Source of the DNA: Anastrepha obliqua
Taxonomy: Eukaryota; Arthropoda; Insecta; Diptera; Tephritidae
DNA length: 64,000 nt
Direction: 5' to 3'
Assembly: GCF_027943255.1 (NCBI RefSeq)
Contig: NC_072893.1
Span: forward strand, 100,509,784-100,573,783
Part shown: one piece after another, positions 20,726 to 31,711 of the stretch
How the letters are laid out: each line of letters opens with the position of its first letter
Numbering within the stretch: position 1 is the first letter of the stretch
Program-made: the position numbers and the translations under genes
Notes under the pieces: generated by a model
Told to the model about the DNA's origin: nothing
Databases searched by the model: none
The model's input: only the letters and a program-made list of their open reading frames with translations

Positions 20726-20910
20726 TTTTGAACAGCTATAACTTTTTTTCAACTTCTCCAAATTTATTTTTTTTTTGGTTAAGTGAAGCTTAAAATGTTA
20801 CCTTTCTAACACCATATGATATGACACAATGTGATTCGTAGCACTGGAGATAGATGACTCCAACGACATCTATTGACAAAATACGAAAAGACTTTTTCGA
20901 CTACCCAATA

Positions 20911-21190
20911 TATCTGAACGTAATTACCACTTCGCTAACGGAAATAAAAGCAAACAGTTCGCTAGTCTCGTTTGTAGTCTCAAATTTGGGTGACACATCC
21001 ATTAAGAAACTTCCGATCAGTAACGTGGGGTAATCTCTCCACTTCTTTGGGACCTGAATGTCAATAATCTTCTTCAAGAACTTGGAAAAATAGGAGGTAA
21101 TTGCATGATGAGAAAATTTCATATACCAATGATATTGTAATAGCAATCTCCGGTAAACACCCTTCAACTTTATGTGCTTTTTTTCACCTT
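20911..21190. other. No recognisable gene
   Basis: An 88-codon minus frame at 20901-21167 is unlike anything I know. Otherwise nothing. Confidence 0.35.
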
Positions 21191-21194
21191 GGTG

Positions 21195-21890
21195 TAAAAG
21201 TCGAGGATTAGAAGTAAATCCGGAAAACGGATCTGATACCGTTTAGCGGGAAACATAAAACACCTGCTCTTAAACAAATATTCCTAGGGGGAAAACCACT
21301 TAGAGTAAAAGCAAATATCTAGACTTGCACTGGATGGGAAGCTAAATTGGGGGTTCACTGTCGCAGATAATCTACTATGGTATTGGAATATGGTGGAATG
21401 CCCTTGAGAAGGGGAAAAATAATTGACAAGGTTCAAAGACTAGTATCTGTTCTTACAACTGGTGCGATGTTAACCACACCATCAAAAGCCTTATAATGAA
21501 AGCCGCAACTCTGGTACAGTGTTATGCGATCTCTGGAAATGATATCTACATTTTAATTGATAGCCAGGCGGCGATAAGATCCCTCAAAAAACAGACGGCA
21601 ATCTCCAAGGAAGCCATGAAATGCCACACAACTCTTAACGAGATGGCTGAGTCATTTCGTCTAAGGGTAACATTGGTTTCTGGCCATCTTTACATTGAAG
21701 GTTATTGCAGAGCCGATGAACTAGCAAATTGACCGATAAGTACATAGACAATGACATAGGCATACCCTTAAAATCACACACTGGCTTTAGGAGAGATAGA
21801 GGCAAGCTCCCAACGTTACAACACTACAACGGGCTTATGAGCCTGAGTGTGTCCCACAGGACAACCGCTTCAACCTAACCTAAGCTAAGG
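21195..21890 (+). mobile_element. LINE fragment with RNase H domain
   Basis: The plus strand reads LEYGGMPLRRGKIIDKVQRL and TTGAMLTTPSKAL (after the RT thumb), then the RNase H region: DIYILIDSQAAIRSLKKQ, LNEMAESFRLRVTLVSGHLY and IEGYCRADELAN. D, H and D blocks are visible. A Jockey/R1-type ORF2 3' portion, with stops before 21496. The 3' UTR runs to CTTCAACCTAACCTAAGC near 21860-21885. Confidence 0.75.
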
Positions 21891-21973
21891 TAAGTGGGCA
21901 ATTCGTGCAAACCATATTAACATCGTGTAGATTCAAAAGGCAATTTTGATTTTTTCAGGATGAATATAAAATA

Positions 21974-22895
21974 AAGCGTTTTTCAGTAATAGCGCTTCAA
22001 CTTTTGAACTTTTTTGAATAAAACACAAACGGTTTGACTTTTTTAACTAATTTTTTTTTTTATTATCGAGTTTGAACATATACATTTAAGTATGAAATTC
22101 GATTTCTTTTGCATGACCACGAAGTCCAATCGTTGAACCCAATTTTCGACCACTCTTTTGCATAAATCGGCCGAAATTCCAGCAATTTCGCGTTCAATAT
22201 TGGCTCTGAGCTCACAAATCGTCGCCGGCTTATTACTGTAGACCAATGACTTCACATAACCCCAAAGAAAATATTCTAGAGGCGTCAAATCACACGAGCG
22301 CCGCGGCCATTCGACCGGTCCATTTCTGGAAATAATGCGCTCATCGAACTTACTCTTCAACAAATCAATTGTAGCGTGTGCTGTGTGGCTTGTGGCCCCG
22401 TCCTGTTGAAACCACATGTCGTCTAAGTCCATACTATTCAATTGCGGTCAAAAATAATCGTTTCTCATGTCGCGGTATCGATTGCCATTCACAGTAACAT
22501 GGCGATCGTTCTCGTCAATGAAAAAATATGGGCCAATTACGCCGCCAGCATGTAAACCCACCAAACAGTGATTTTTTCGGGATGCAACGGTGCCTCATGA
22601 ATCACGTGTGGATTGCTTTCTGCCCAGTAACGCATATTTTGCTTGTTGACAAAGCCATTGAGCCAAAAGTGAGCTTCATCACTGAAGATGATTTTTTGGA
22701 AAAACAGCAACAGCAACAGAACGATTATTTTCATAAAAAATTTGCACGATTTGCAATCGTTGCTCAAGTGTTTAGCGTTCCATGATGAAATGTATACTAA
22801 TGAAGTTTACAAATGACAAGCAAAAAATAAAAAATATTGCGGCGTTCGCCCTCCCTATCGGAAAAAAGTTGAAGCGCACCTATTGAAAAACGCTT
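21974..22895 (-). mobile_element. DD41D (rosa-type) element, family B
   Basis: Flanked by TA at 21972-21973 and 22896-22897. Terminal repeats begin AAGCGTTTTTCA and run about 30 bp to GCGCTTCAACTTTT. Coding is on the minus strand: a short N-terminal start (TLEQRLQIVQIFYENN), then an abrupt junction at a GTTGCT repeat to IIFSDEAHFWLNGF. The whole helix-turn-helix region is therefore deleted. The catalytic part is in two frames. Confidence 0.85.
22043..22767 (-). pseudogene. DD41D transposase catalytic domain (family B)
   Basis: The upstream half (22537-22767) has FSDEAHFWLNGFVNKQN (first Asp) and HPEKITVWW. The downstream half (22043-22441) has DMWFQQDGATSHTA (second Asp), EWPRRSCDLTPLEYFLWG and a RIDFVV-like C-terminus. 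The third catalytic position, 41 residues after the second Asp, is Glu (PLEYF) where sister elements have Asp (PLDYF). A stop and a frameshift separate the halves around 22450-22540. Confidence 0.85.
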
Positions 22896-24552
22896 TATTA
22901 GGCCAAGTTCTCTCTGCTTTTGCCGGAGCCGAACAGAATTTTTGTGGGCGAACATGGGCGAAACCGAAGTTCAGTCGTTCTCCAGTTTTTACTTATATTG
23001 ATGGATGATGCTCTGAGGCACTGAAACTGGTAACAAGAATAAAACCATTTCGTATATTTTGACTCCCAGGCACTTGTGCCCCAGAGTATTAAAATTTTAT
23101 TCACAGAACGGTTCTAACGGTTCTACTAAATATATAACCGACAATGCGAGCTAAAATTAATATATTTCAATAAAACTTGGTACGCTTGGTAACGAAATCG
23201 AATCTAAATGTGGCTGTTGCCAAGTTTGGACGAGTTTTATCAAGTCGTTATCGAGATATACTTGAGTCATACTTATTTTCTTGGGTTCATTATTTGTGAC
23301 AAATTTGAGTAATTGTGTTTTATTTGTAACAGAGATATCAAGTTTTTATTTCTTTGAAAATTACTGTTATTTGATAGATGCGGGCGGTCATTGTATCTTG
23401 GATCTTATTAAGCTAAAGTAACTGTTTTTTTCAATTTGGTCAATTTTAGTCTTGGTTTTGATAAATGTTTAGGGGTTTTACTTGGTACCGATGCTTTGTT
23501 TTTAGTTAATGAGGCATCGTTTTTAGTTAAATCAGTATCGAAACATATATTCGAGTATATTTAAAACAACTAATATAAAAAATGTGCTTATGTACTTAAA
23601 TAGGCCCATATCTGCGCAAGAACACTCGTATATTTACCTACATATATACATACACAAAAACGCATTTATGGACAAACAGTATTGCCATTTTCTAAATTTA
23701 GCCTTACAATCAAAGGGTTACACTTTAACCCTTCATGTCCGTGCAGATTTCTTGTGATGATAAATTAATTTATTATGTACGAATCACCTTTGCATTTTGC
23801 CCAGAGGGTTCAAGCGTAACCTAAAGTTTCATCCCCGGAATGAAATAAAATAACACGAACGAATTTTCGTCTTGTCACAATGCTGCCAGTGTCCACGCAA
23901 ACAACCGACCAACACATAAATAAGCATACATACATACGAGTATGTAAAAATGTACATACTTAATGAGTATAACATAGTCGTGTGTTTGACCATGGCATCA
24001 AATAAAAGGGTGGGTTGGTAACGCGTGACCAGTGGGTGTACAATCTCCATTTTCAAATATGGCGTATGTAATACCTACTTGCGTTTGAAATAATTCATCC
24101 TTCACTGATGTGAGTGGAAGCAGCTTTTTGTCGACTTTACTTGACAATTAAATTCTGAACGCTTGCATGAACTCCCTCTTACACACTTACATATATGGAT
24201 GTGCATATTTACGTACATATACTTTTACTCACAAGATTTTCTTTCATCATGTTGAAACAAACAAATTTAAATTACTGGATAGAGTTTTTTGTTTACTTGG
24301 TTTGAACAAATTCGTGAAGTCGGAAATAAGTCAGAAACAAATGCTGCCCGTTGTCACAAATCCCGTCAATGTGGTACCTTGCTTGTATACTTGGGGATAA
24401 GCTTAACAAAAGACACTAATATACGAAATTAACTAAATGCGGAAACGCAGATATACGAGTATGTAGGTACATACACATATACATACATATATGTAATTGT
24501 GTACACTAGTGCATGCTTGGAAACGTAGGCAGCGGTATTATATATGCATATA
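22896..24552. other. No recognisable gene
   Basis: Only short open frames and fly-type simple sequence (TACATACATA near 23640-23660, 23925-23960 and 24440-24490). Nothing that I can name. Confidence 0.4.
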
Positions 24553-24554
24553 TA

Positions 24555-25281
24555 TAGGGTGGGCCATGTAAAATTTGCTTTTTGAATCGGCTATAAAAAG
24601 AAAACTAATCAATATTTTTTCAAACTTTTTCCTTTATTTTGAAGATTGAACATTGTCATTTATGAATAAAAAATAATATCGTTTAAATGACTGCCACGAC
24701 TGGCTTTACAGTAGGCCATTCGATCAACCCAATTTTTAAGCACATTTTCGATTGTTTGGGCTCCAATTTCATGAATGGCAACTCCGATTTCGCGTTTTAA
24801 GGCATCAATCGTCGCTGGATGGTTCGCATAGCATTTGTCCTTAACGGCTCCCCACAAAAAATAGTCCAACGGGCTAAAATCACAGCTCCGAGGCGGCCAA
24901 TTGATATCGGAATTTCGGCTGATTATTCGGTTTTCAAAAACGGTAGCCAAAAGTTCGAGTGTAACTTTGGCAGTATGACAAGTTGCACCGTCCTGTTGAA
25001 ACCAAATGCCGTCCATGTCATCCTCTTAAATTTTTGGAAACAAAAACTCGTTGAGCATGTCACGGTAACGCTCGCCATTTACTGTAACCGCGGAAGAAGA
25101 AGAAGACTCACCACTTTGGAAATAGGTTTTCAATATTTCCCAATTTTGTTCAAGCGTATAGCGTCCCATTTCGTAAATGTCAAACCTTTAAGTAAATTAT
25201 GAACACATTTGACATGTCATTTGTGTTACCATTCTCAAAAAATAGGTGGTTCAAAAAGCAAACGCTATATGGCCCACCCTG
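24555..25281 (-). mobile_element. DD41D element, family C copy 1 (C1)
   Basis: 727 bp between TA at 24553-24554 and 25282-25283. The left end is TAGGGTGGGCCATGTAAAAT; the right end reversed is CAGGGTGGGCCATATAGCG. Coding is on the minus strand. The N-terminus stops after about 20 codons (TYFQSGESS) and is fused to AVTVNGERYRD by a deletion removing the helix-turn-helix and the first Asp. The same junction is present in C3 (41424-42140). A TAA replaces a Lys/Glu codon just before DDMDGIWF. Confidence 0.85.
24660..25016 (-). pseudogene. DD41D transposase C-terminal half (C1)
   Basis: Reads GIWFQQDGATCHTAKVTLEL (second Asp), INWPPRSCDFSPLDYFLWGA (third Asp after 41 residues), KCYANHPATIDALKREI and a C-terminus RMAYCKASRGSHLNDIIFYS followed by the family stop. 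The frame is intact after the upstream TAA. Confidence 0.85.
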
Positions 25282-25283
25282 TA

Positions 25284-26534
25284 CTTATTCGTGCTCATGT
25301 GTGTGCATTGTAAACTGACTTAAAAAACTCACCCTTGATTTTGGCCAAAGCAGTGGACACCAAGAAGTAACTTGAGCCTTTCTTTTCATAGTCTCGAGGA
25401 CGTTTATTATATCCACAAACCATCGTAGCCTTGGAGGACTTTGCTTGAATAGCTACCACTGTCTAAGCTTTGTTTTTCTGACTACTTATACTCAATATAT
25501 GACAACTATAGCTATACGGAATGTGTGTATATGTATGTTTGAAAAAAGGCCATACCATAGCATCAGTGGCATTGGCTTTCAGCTCCATATTGTCAATCTT
25601 TCGGCTTACAATAAAAGGCATAAAGTACTCTGTAAGTGAATTATTAAATCAGAAACTCAGCAACGTAAAAAATGTGTCCACTGGTTCAATTTATGGACGT
25701 ATTTATATTTATTTTTCGTACATACATATAGTATGTACACAATTTCTATTCCAGAAAAAAACGAAAAAATCCCTCATATTCGATGAGATGGTGCATTTTA
25801 GTTGGCCACTTAAAATACAGTTGCCTAAGGAATCCCCAATTTCATTTCAGTGATTTTTGCAGATTTTCTTATAATAATAAATATTTATATTATATAATAA
25901 AATCACGCACTTTTTCGATGTTTTCTTTTGATAGCTCACTCGGTGGACGACCCCGTCTTTCATTCCTATCGGCCTTTCTTTGTGCTATCAGTAAATTAGG
26001 ATGTGGGATAATTCGTTTTAAAGCATTTGGTGTATTTCGATAAAAGATTTATTAAGTTTAACACAAAAGACACAATACGAAGCATACTAACAAAGATGGC
26101 TTCTTAACATTCAAACGTCATACTTACAAGTATTTCGCAATATGACAATGCTGGTCTAGTATGTATATAGAGTCCGAAAAATTTTCAAAAAATTGTACCA
26201 TAGTTTTTATTAAAAAAAAAAATATTATTTCTATATTATAATATATAAAAAAATGGTATATTTTGGAATAGAAGGTGTCCTATGTATGTACATATTATAT
26301 ATTTAAGCCTTTATGGAGAAAGAAAGGAGAAATGAAATGGATTTAGGCAGTTTGCACGTTCACAATAGCCAAGTAAAATTTTAAGTATTTGAACATTAGT
26401 GACCTTATCAAAAACAAAAGGTCCTGGAATGATGAAATTAATAGCCTTTCGTCAAAGTATTTCGAAAAGTATTCAAATGTATGTGAGCTGGAACCGTCCA
26501 TTAGGCTATTCGTACATATTTTACCACTACTAAT
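25284..26534. other. No recognisable gene
   Basis: AT-rich sequence with three weak frames near 25445-26043, none recognised. Poly-A/T and ATATTAT runs at 26205-26260. Confidence 0.4.
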
Positions 26535-27240
26535 AGAAGTAGGTTAAGTTAGGTTACGATAAATGGCTGCCCTTGCGAGGGGCCCACTTAAAAATTCGTA
26601 CGTTGTGATCCCATACAAGGCAAAGGAGAAGGAAGGGGCCTTGGGATTAGAGGATGGCGTCTATGCACTTACGACGACGACCAAATTACGAACGTAAATT
26701 AGCCGCTTCAAGCTACTGATGAATTTCACCAGATGTGTGATATTTAAACCCGCAATATCAGCAGGTGTATCGAAAAAGTGAGAACAAAGACGTATAAATC
26801 TTTGCCGGACAAGAGCAGGGCAGCTGAGAAGATTCCACCTCGTCCTCCGGACAGCTTTTGCAGAACAGATTTGAAGCGATCCCAAGTCACACCATAACCT
26901 GGTATCTCATCACTCTGTCTAGCCAGCTAACCAACCCAGCAGTTTCCCTCTATGCCGCTGTGACTGGGAAACCAAATGAGCCTGATATCAAAGTATTCGG
27001 ATGCAATCGAGAGAGAAGCCAGGCATTCCCCGGCTAATTTCAAGCACACAAACAACGAAGTAAATATTTGCACTCCTTACAGTAATTACCGAAATGAGCA
27101 ACCAGTACACTGCTTCCCTAATTGCGACTACCTCCTCTTGGAAAACACTACACTGGTCCGTAAGCTTAAATTTGAACTGCCGTCTAACCGCAAACATGTT
27201 TGCCCCTTGGGGGAATATAACTGGATAAAGTTCCACTTGG
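26535..27240 (-). mobile_element. Non-LTR retrotransposon 3' fragment
   Basis: The minus strand at 26988-27236 gives FKLTDQCSVFQEEVVAIREA, the first RNase H block of LINE ORF2 (Glu of the active site). At 26661-26885 it gives RRTRWNLLSCPALVRQRFIR and ADIAGLNITHLVKFISS, the C-terminal finger region. About 150 bp between them is degenerate. The 3' end has AGGTTAAGTTAGGTTA at 26541-26556 (TAACCT-type tail). Confidence 0.7.
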
Positions 27241-28089
27241 ACCTAGCGTGGGTGTACAATGATCCAGCAGCATGGGGATGAATTCCGCGTTTTTAAGAAT
27301 GCTAGAGTGTCTGTAGCCTAAGTCTAGCTAATGGCCCGAACACCTTAATCTGATTGCGGCGCGTGCAGCGGTAGCTTTTGCTGAATTCGCCACGGGTATC
27401 ACATTTAGCATAGAAGTAGGCTACTAGTTTAGATTTGCGAATCCGTGCAACAACCAATCTTACCATCTACATAGTAATTTTTAGACAACGAAAAGAGGAG
27501 ATGGGTCATGTACAATGCGCTTGCATTCTTTATTAGGTGATTGGTCGAGTTGCTCCTCCAAATTAAGGTAAGCGTTTTAACTTTGATCTAGAAATAAAAG
27601 AACCTGCAGTTTTATGCTGCATTTTTATATAATTTAATATTTCGTATGACGGCCGCCAGAGCCGATGAAAAAACTCCTCGTGACTAATTGAAAAGATGTT
27701 ATTAGTGTTCGACCATAGGTTCGGTGAGTGTTCGGTATCCGGTATCTTTGGCATCGGCTTCGGCGACCGGCCGAAAATGCCAAACATTAAGGCCGGCTTT
27801 TTAATTTTAATTGAACATGAACTATCTACACATGTAGGAAGTGAAGAGAAAAAATATTTAATGGCTGTAGAAAAAAGTTCTCGAGATGAAAAGGCTAAGA
27901 AACTGAGTTTGCCAGAATGGGCTGACAAAATAGTAACCCTATATCTAAAAAAGAAATAGAGGTATAATGCATTTCATCGCAGCAGATTTATTGTTCTGCA
28001 AACGGATAGATTTAAATGTTCGCACTTCTCAAATTCTAGTAAGCCTTCTAAGAACATTATTAATGTTAAGACTGAATTGTTTTGATTCA
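27241..28089. other. No recognisable gene
   Basis: Includes an 87-codon plus frame (27696-27959) ending KSSRDEKAKKLSLPEWADKI, which I cannot assign, and a CCGGCCGAAAATGCC-type block at 27755-27790. No gene structure seen. Confidence 0.35.
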
Positions 28090-28720
28090 TTGTTTTTGTT
28101 TAGAACTTAGTTTGTAAGGTTTTTTTCGTTTTTGTCCGTTCTTGAATAGAGTTTGTAACAATTTGAAGTTTGACTGCAGCTTCTTCAGGATTTTTTCAAG
28201 TTGGTAGGACACTGCCGTCGGCGAAAAAGTACAAGAGCAGACCAATGATACTTTTTTGCAACACCCCAGCATTTATTTCTTCAACGTGAGAGTGTTCAGG
28301 GCGCAAAAATCATTTGGAAAGCAGGTCTTTAGTTAGTTATTTAAACGTTATGCCAAACTTTGCCGCAGGTTTGTGCGACGTCCAAGAATACCGCTGAACA
28401 CACGTTATTCTGTTGAGTTTTCTATGTCAGCTGTGATTCTATGCTCCTGGTCGACGGTTGAGTGCTTACAGCGAAAGCTAAATTTATGCGAATATAACAA
28501 ATTTTTAGACCCGATAACTGGCATCAATCGATTGAGGATAAGCTTTCCAAATAGCTTACCAATTTGAGGCAGCAACGAGATTATCGATATGAGGAAACAA
28601 GATGTAGATATTTTCCCGGTTTTGGAATCATTATCATTTTTGCAACTTTCCACAGGCTTGCAATATAGTGAAGATGAATTGAATTATTAAATAACTGTAT
28701 TAATTTAGCCAAACTTATAT
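28090..28720 (-). pseudogene. Jockey-type LINE reverse transcriptase relic
   Basis: The minus strand reads ISLLPQIGKLFGKLILNRLM, HKFSFRCKHSTVDQEHRI and FLDVAQTCGKVWH (motif A, second part), then in another frame GVLQKSIIGLLLYFF, a decayed GVPQGSVLGPLLY (motif B). Order and spacing fit a Jockey-clade RT with a deletion between motifs A and B. Confidence 0.7.
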
Positions 28721-28814
28721 ATAGGGCAACTTTTTAAACACCTCAGCTGTAATTAAATCGAATCCGGGCACTTTTTTACCTTTGAAAGAATACCATCTGA
28801 GTTAATAGAGGGGG

Positions 28815-28950
28815 TTGCTAAGCATGGTGAGCAAAGCGATAGCACACGTAATTCAGAAAAGGCTGTCCAACTCATTGAACCAGGGACTACGCAAATAACA
28901 AGCAGGCTTTTGTCGCCACTGCTCTGGCGTCGATCATGTAAACTCCTTGA
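28815..28950 (+). pseudogene. Small LINE RT fragment (finger region)
   Basis: The plus strand gives AHVIQKRLSNSLNQGLRK, stop, QAGFCRHCSGVDHVNSL, corresponding to the EQAGFRPGxSxxDH(I/V)xTL block of RTE-type reverse transcriptases. Only about 40 residues remain. Confidence 0.55.
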
Positions 28951-29083
28951 GTGATCGTAGAGCAGTCGGATGAGTGGCCCTCGCCTCTTTACATCTGATT
29001 CATGGACGTTATCTAATTTATCCGTTTTTTTGATGATTGCCAAGCAGGCTTCAAGAATGGTTTCCAAATTGACCCGATATACA

Positions 29084-30170
29084 CGGATTTCTCTAAAGCC
29101 TTTGATAAAATCTCCCATACGATTTTAGTAACTAAATTGGCTTGTCTCGGTTTTCATTCTACTTTCCGTGATTGGATTCGGTCCTATTTAATAAAGAGAT
29201 GCAGTACTGTAGTTATCGATGGAGTTTCTTCGAAACAGTACATTGCCACCCCTGGTGTACCTCAGGGTAGTATTTTAGGACCTTTGTTATTTGTTTTGTT
29301 TATTAATGATATTTGTTCGTGTTTTTCCTTCGCTAATTTTCTTCTCTATGCTGATGATCTAAAAGTGTACGCTGAAATAAGAAATTCTAGTGATTTAGCC
29401 GCCCTACAGGCCGAGTTGAATAATTTATTTTCCTGGTGCCTTATGAATCGTCTATTTCTTAATATTGAAAAATGACACAAAATCTCATTTTCTAAGCTTC
29501 AAAACCCCCTTTATACCTCTTATCATATCAATTATACATATCTTGCTTCGTCTGATGTGATAAAAGATTTAGGGGTTTTCTTTGATTCAAAGCTTAATTT
29601 TATCACGGACCTAAATTATGCCGTTTCCAATTCTCTTGCTATGCTCGCTTTTGTTAGACGTCACTCATCGCACTTCATTGACCCATATACTCTTAAGATA
29701 TTATACTCTGCTATTGTTCGGACCAAATTAGATTATGTTTCTTTTATTTGGAGATCTTATCATGCAGTCCATATAAATCGAGTAGAAAGGGTTCAAAAAA
29801 TTTTTGTGTGTTTCGCACTCATTCACTTAATTTCTCAGACCCGAAACCATCATATGAATCACGCTGTCGTTTGATTAGTCTCTTTCCATTAAGTGACAGA
29901 GGTACTTTTCAGGCAGTATCATTTATCTTTGATCTCATTAATGGACAAATTGACTGCCAGGTCCTTCTAGAAAGAATACAGTTTAATGTTTCTTGCAGAA
30001 ATTTTCGCCGGTGCAAAATTTTTCGCGTCGGCTTTAGTAGGACATTATATATATTAGTGCCAATGCGCCTCTCGTTAGAACGTTGTCTGACCTTAATTAT
30101 CTCGCCTCCCTTTTGGATTAAGACTTTTCCAGAGCCAAACATGTATTTCAAACGCAATTAAAAATTTACT
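29084..30170 (+). pseudogene. LINE N3-B reverse transcriptase, one stop and one frameshift
   Basis: Motif A YTDFSKAFDKISHTIL, motif B TPGVPQGSILGPLLF, motif C FLLYADDLKVYAEI with an intact YADD, then LGVFFDSKLNFITDLNYAVS, DPYTLKILYSAIVRTKLDYV and VERVQKIFV. The only break up to 29810 is a TGA at 29473-29475 where a Cys codon is expected (IEK-C-HKISF). After a frameshift near 29810 the C-terminus (LSDRGTFQAVSFIFDLINGQ) follows in the frame ending at 30161. Best preserved RT of the window. Confidence 0.85.
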
Positions 30171-30179
30171 TTCTACTAC

Positions 30180-31467
30180 TGTAGGCAAAAAGTAAGGTGA
30201 ATTTGGTTGTAAAATGAAAAACCTTTATTTATTCTTGTAAATCAATTTCATCCCCTCCAAAATAATCCCCTCTCGATGAAATACACTTATGTCAACGATT
30301 TTTCCAATCCCCGAAACATGCCAAATAGTCCATTTCCGGTATAGCCATCAGCACCTTCTTCGATTCAGCTTTTATCTCCTCAATCGACTCGAAACGCGTT
30401 CCCCGGAGTGGTCTCTTGAGTTTCGGGAATAGCCAAATCAGGCGAATACGGTGGTTGCGGAACGATATGCGTGGAATTTTTGGCGAAATGGTCACGAAGA
30501 ACGAGTGCAGTGTGAGACGGTGCATTCTCGTGATGCAAAAACCAAGAGTTGTTGGCCCATAATTCTGGTCTTTTTAGACGAATTGCTTCACATAAACGAC
30601 GCATAACGCTCAAATAATATTCCTTATTAACAGTTTGGCCAGGTGGAAGGAATTTATAGTGCACCACACCACGAAAATCGAAAAAACTGTCATCATGACC
30701 TTTATTTTTGAACGACTTTGACGTGCTCCTTTCGGTCTGGCCTCGCCTTTAGCACGATGTTCGCTTGATTGGTCGGTTGTTTCAGGGTCGTAAGCATAAA
30801 TCTAAGTCTCATCTCCCGTAATGATGCATTTGAGCTTGTCCTGATAGTCTGAAAGCATTGTTTCACACACATCAACGCGACGACTTTTTTCCAAGAAATT
30901 GAGAGTTTTCGGTACCAAACGAGATTTGACTTTTCGTAGGCCCAAATGGTCTTTCAAAATGGTTTTCACAGATCCTTCTGATATTCCGATCATATCAGTA
31001 AGGTCTTTAACAGTCAACCGACGATTTTTGAGCACTAACTCCTTCACTTTATTGACGTGTTGGTCATCTGTTGACGTCGATGGTCGTCCGGAGCGCTCCA
31101 AGTCATCAACACGTTCTCGACCCTCTTTGAAGTCTTTGTATCACTTATAAACATTTTTCTGCGACATGGTCGAATCACCAAATGCCTTCTGCAACATGCT
31201 AAACGTTTCCGCAGCCGAAATTTCATTCCGCAAACAAAATTTGATGGCACTTCTCTGCTCAATCAAATCATACATTGTAAAAATCGAAAAATGCACTCTT
31301 GGTCGTTTGGTAAACACAAGCGTAAATATATTACTGATAATGACATTCACATGAAAGTTGGCCCAGATGTCATTAACAATGCTGCCAACTCATGAAAAAA
31401 ATAACTAGAGCGAAATTTTAATCCCGCGAACTTTGACAAATAAATTCACCTTACTTTTTGCCCACAG
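30180..31467 (-). mobile_element. Mariner (DD34D), copy 1, nested in LINE N3-B
   Basis: Ends are GGCAAAAAGTAAGGTGAATT on the left and the inverse on the right (...TTCACCTTACTTTTTGCCCACA). The interior is a minus-strand mariner transposase very similar to that at 43488-44793. LINE N3-B sequence resumes on both sides. Dead: two Trp-to-stop changes, a Glu replacing the second catalytic Asp, and a 17-bp deletion at 30434 that removes the third. Confidence 0.85.
30218..31275 (-). pseudogene. Mariner transposase, copy 1
   Basis: Starts ATG at 31275 with a Mos1-type helix-turn-helix: DLIEQRSAIKFCLRNEISAA and FGDSTMSQKNVYK, stop (TGG to TGA), then ERSGRPSTSTDDQHVNKVKE, LTVKDLTDMIGISEGSVKTI and KLKCIITGDET (first Asp), stop (TGG to TAG). 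Next come SWFLHHENAPSHTALVLRDH (second Asp is Glu) and PPYSPDLA, then the deletion joining to IPKLKRPLRGTR-like sequence. The spacing read from copy 2 is 34 residues. Confidence 0.85.
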
Positions 31468-31711
31468 TAGTATGTAAGAAATCTAAATAATACCTAGTAT
31501 ATATTTTATTTTAGTTTCTTAAGTATTAATTTTGTTAACAACTTCTATATATTTTTAGCAATTTAATGGTTTCTCATGTTGTTAATCTAAGTTTTCTACA
31601 CTGTTTAATATTAAATATTGTAAATTTGTATTTTAGTTTTGAAATTTATATCTTAAATGTCTGTTCTGAATTTTGTTAGACATTGAATAAACAAATAAAA
31701 TGCTCTAAGTG

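Larger units (their letters stand above)
18249..20908 (-). mobile_element. Mariner element split by a hAT insertion
   Basis: Inverted ends TTGGGTAGTCGAAAAAGTCT are at 18249 and, reversed, at 20908, each flanked by TA. On the minus strand the transposase runs from 20725 down to about 19896 and resumes at 18480 down to about 18330. The interruption (18478-19895) is a hAT derivative. Without it the mariner is about 1.25 kb, the normal length. The reunited product has a helix-turn-helix region, DD34D motifs and a C-terminal block, with a frameshift near 20283 and an in-frame deletion next to the first Asp. Confidence 0.85.
28985..31700 (+). mobile_element. CR1/Jockey-group LINE (N3-B) containing a mariner
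   Basis: The plus-strand LINE ORF2 runs from about 29080 to 30170, is interrupted by a mariner (30180-31467), and its 3' UTR resumes to GAATAAACAAATAAAA at 31685-31700. It is related to, but distinct from, the N3 LINE at 9098-14430. Its 5' part is lost near 28985. Confidence 0.8.

Noticed and set aside
26541..26556. AGGTTAAGTTAGGTTA as telomeric TTAGG-type repeat
   Set aside because: It is short and lies at the 3' end of a LINE fragment, where TAACCT-like tails are usual. Similar words at 21860-21885 also end a LINE.
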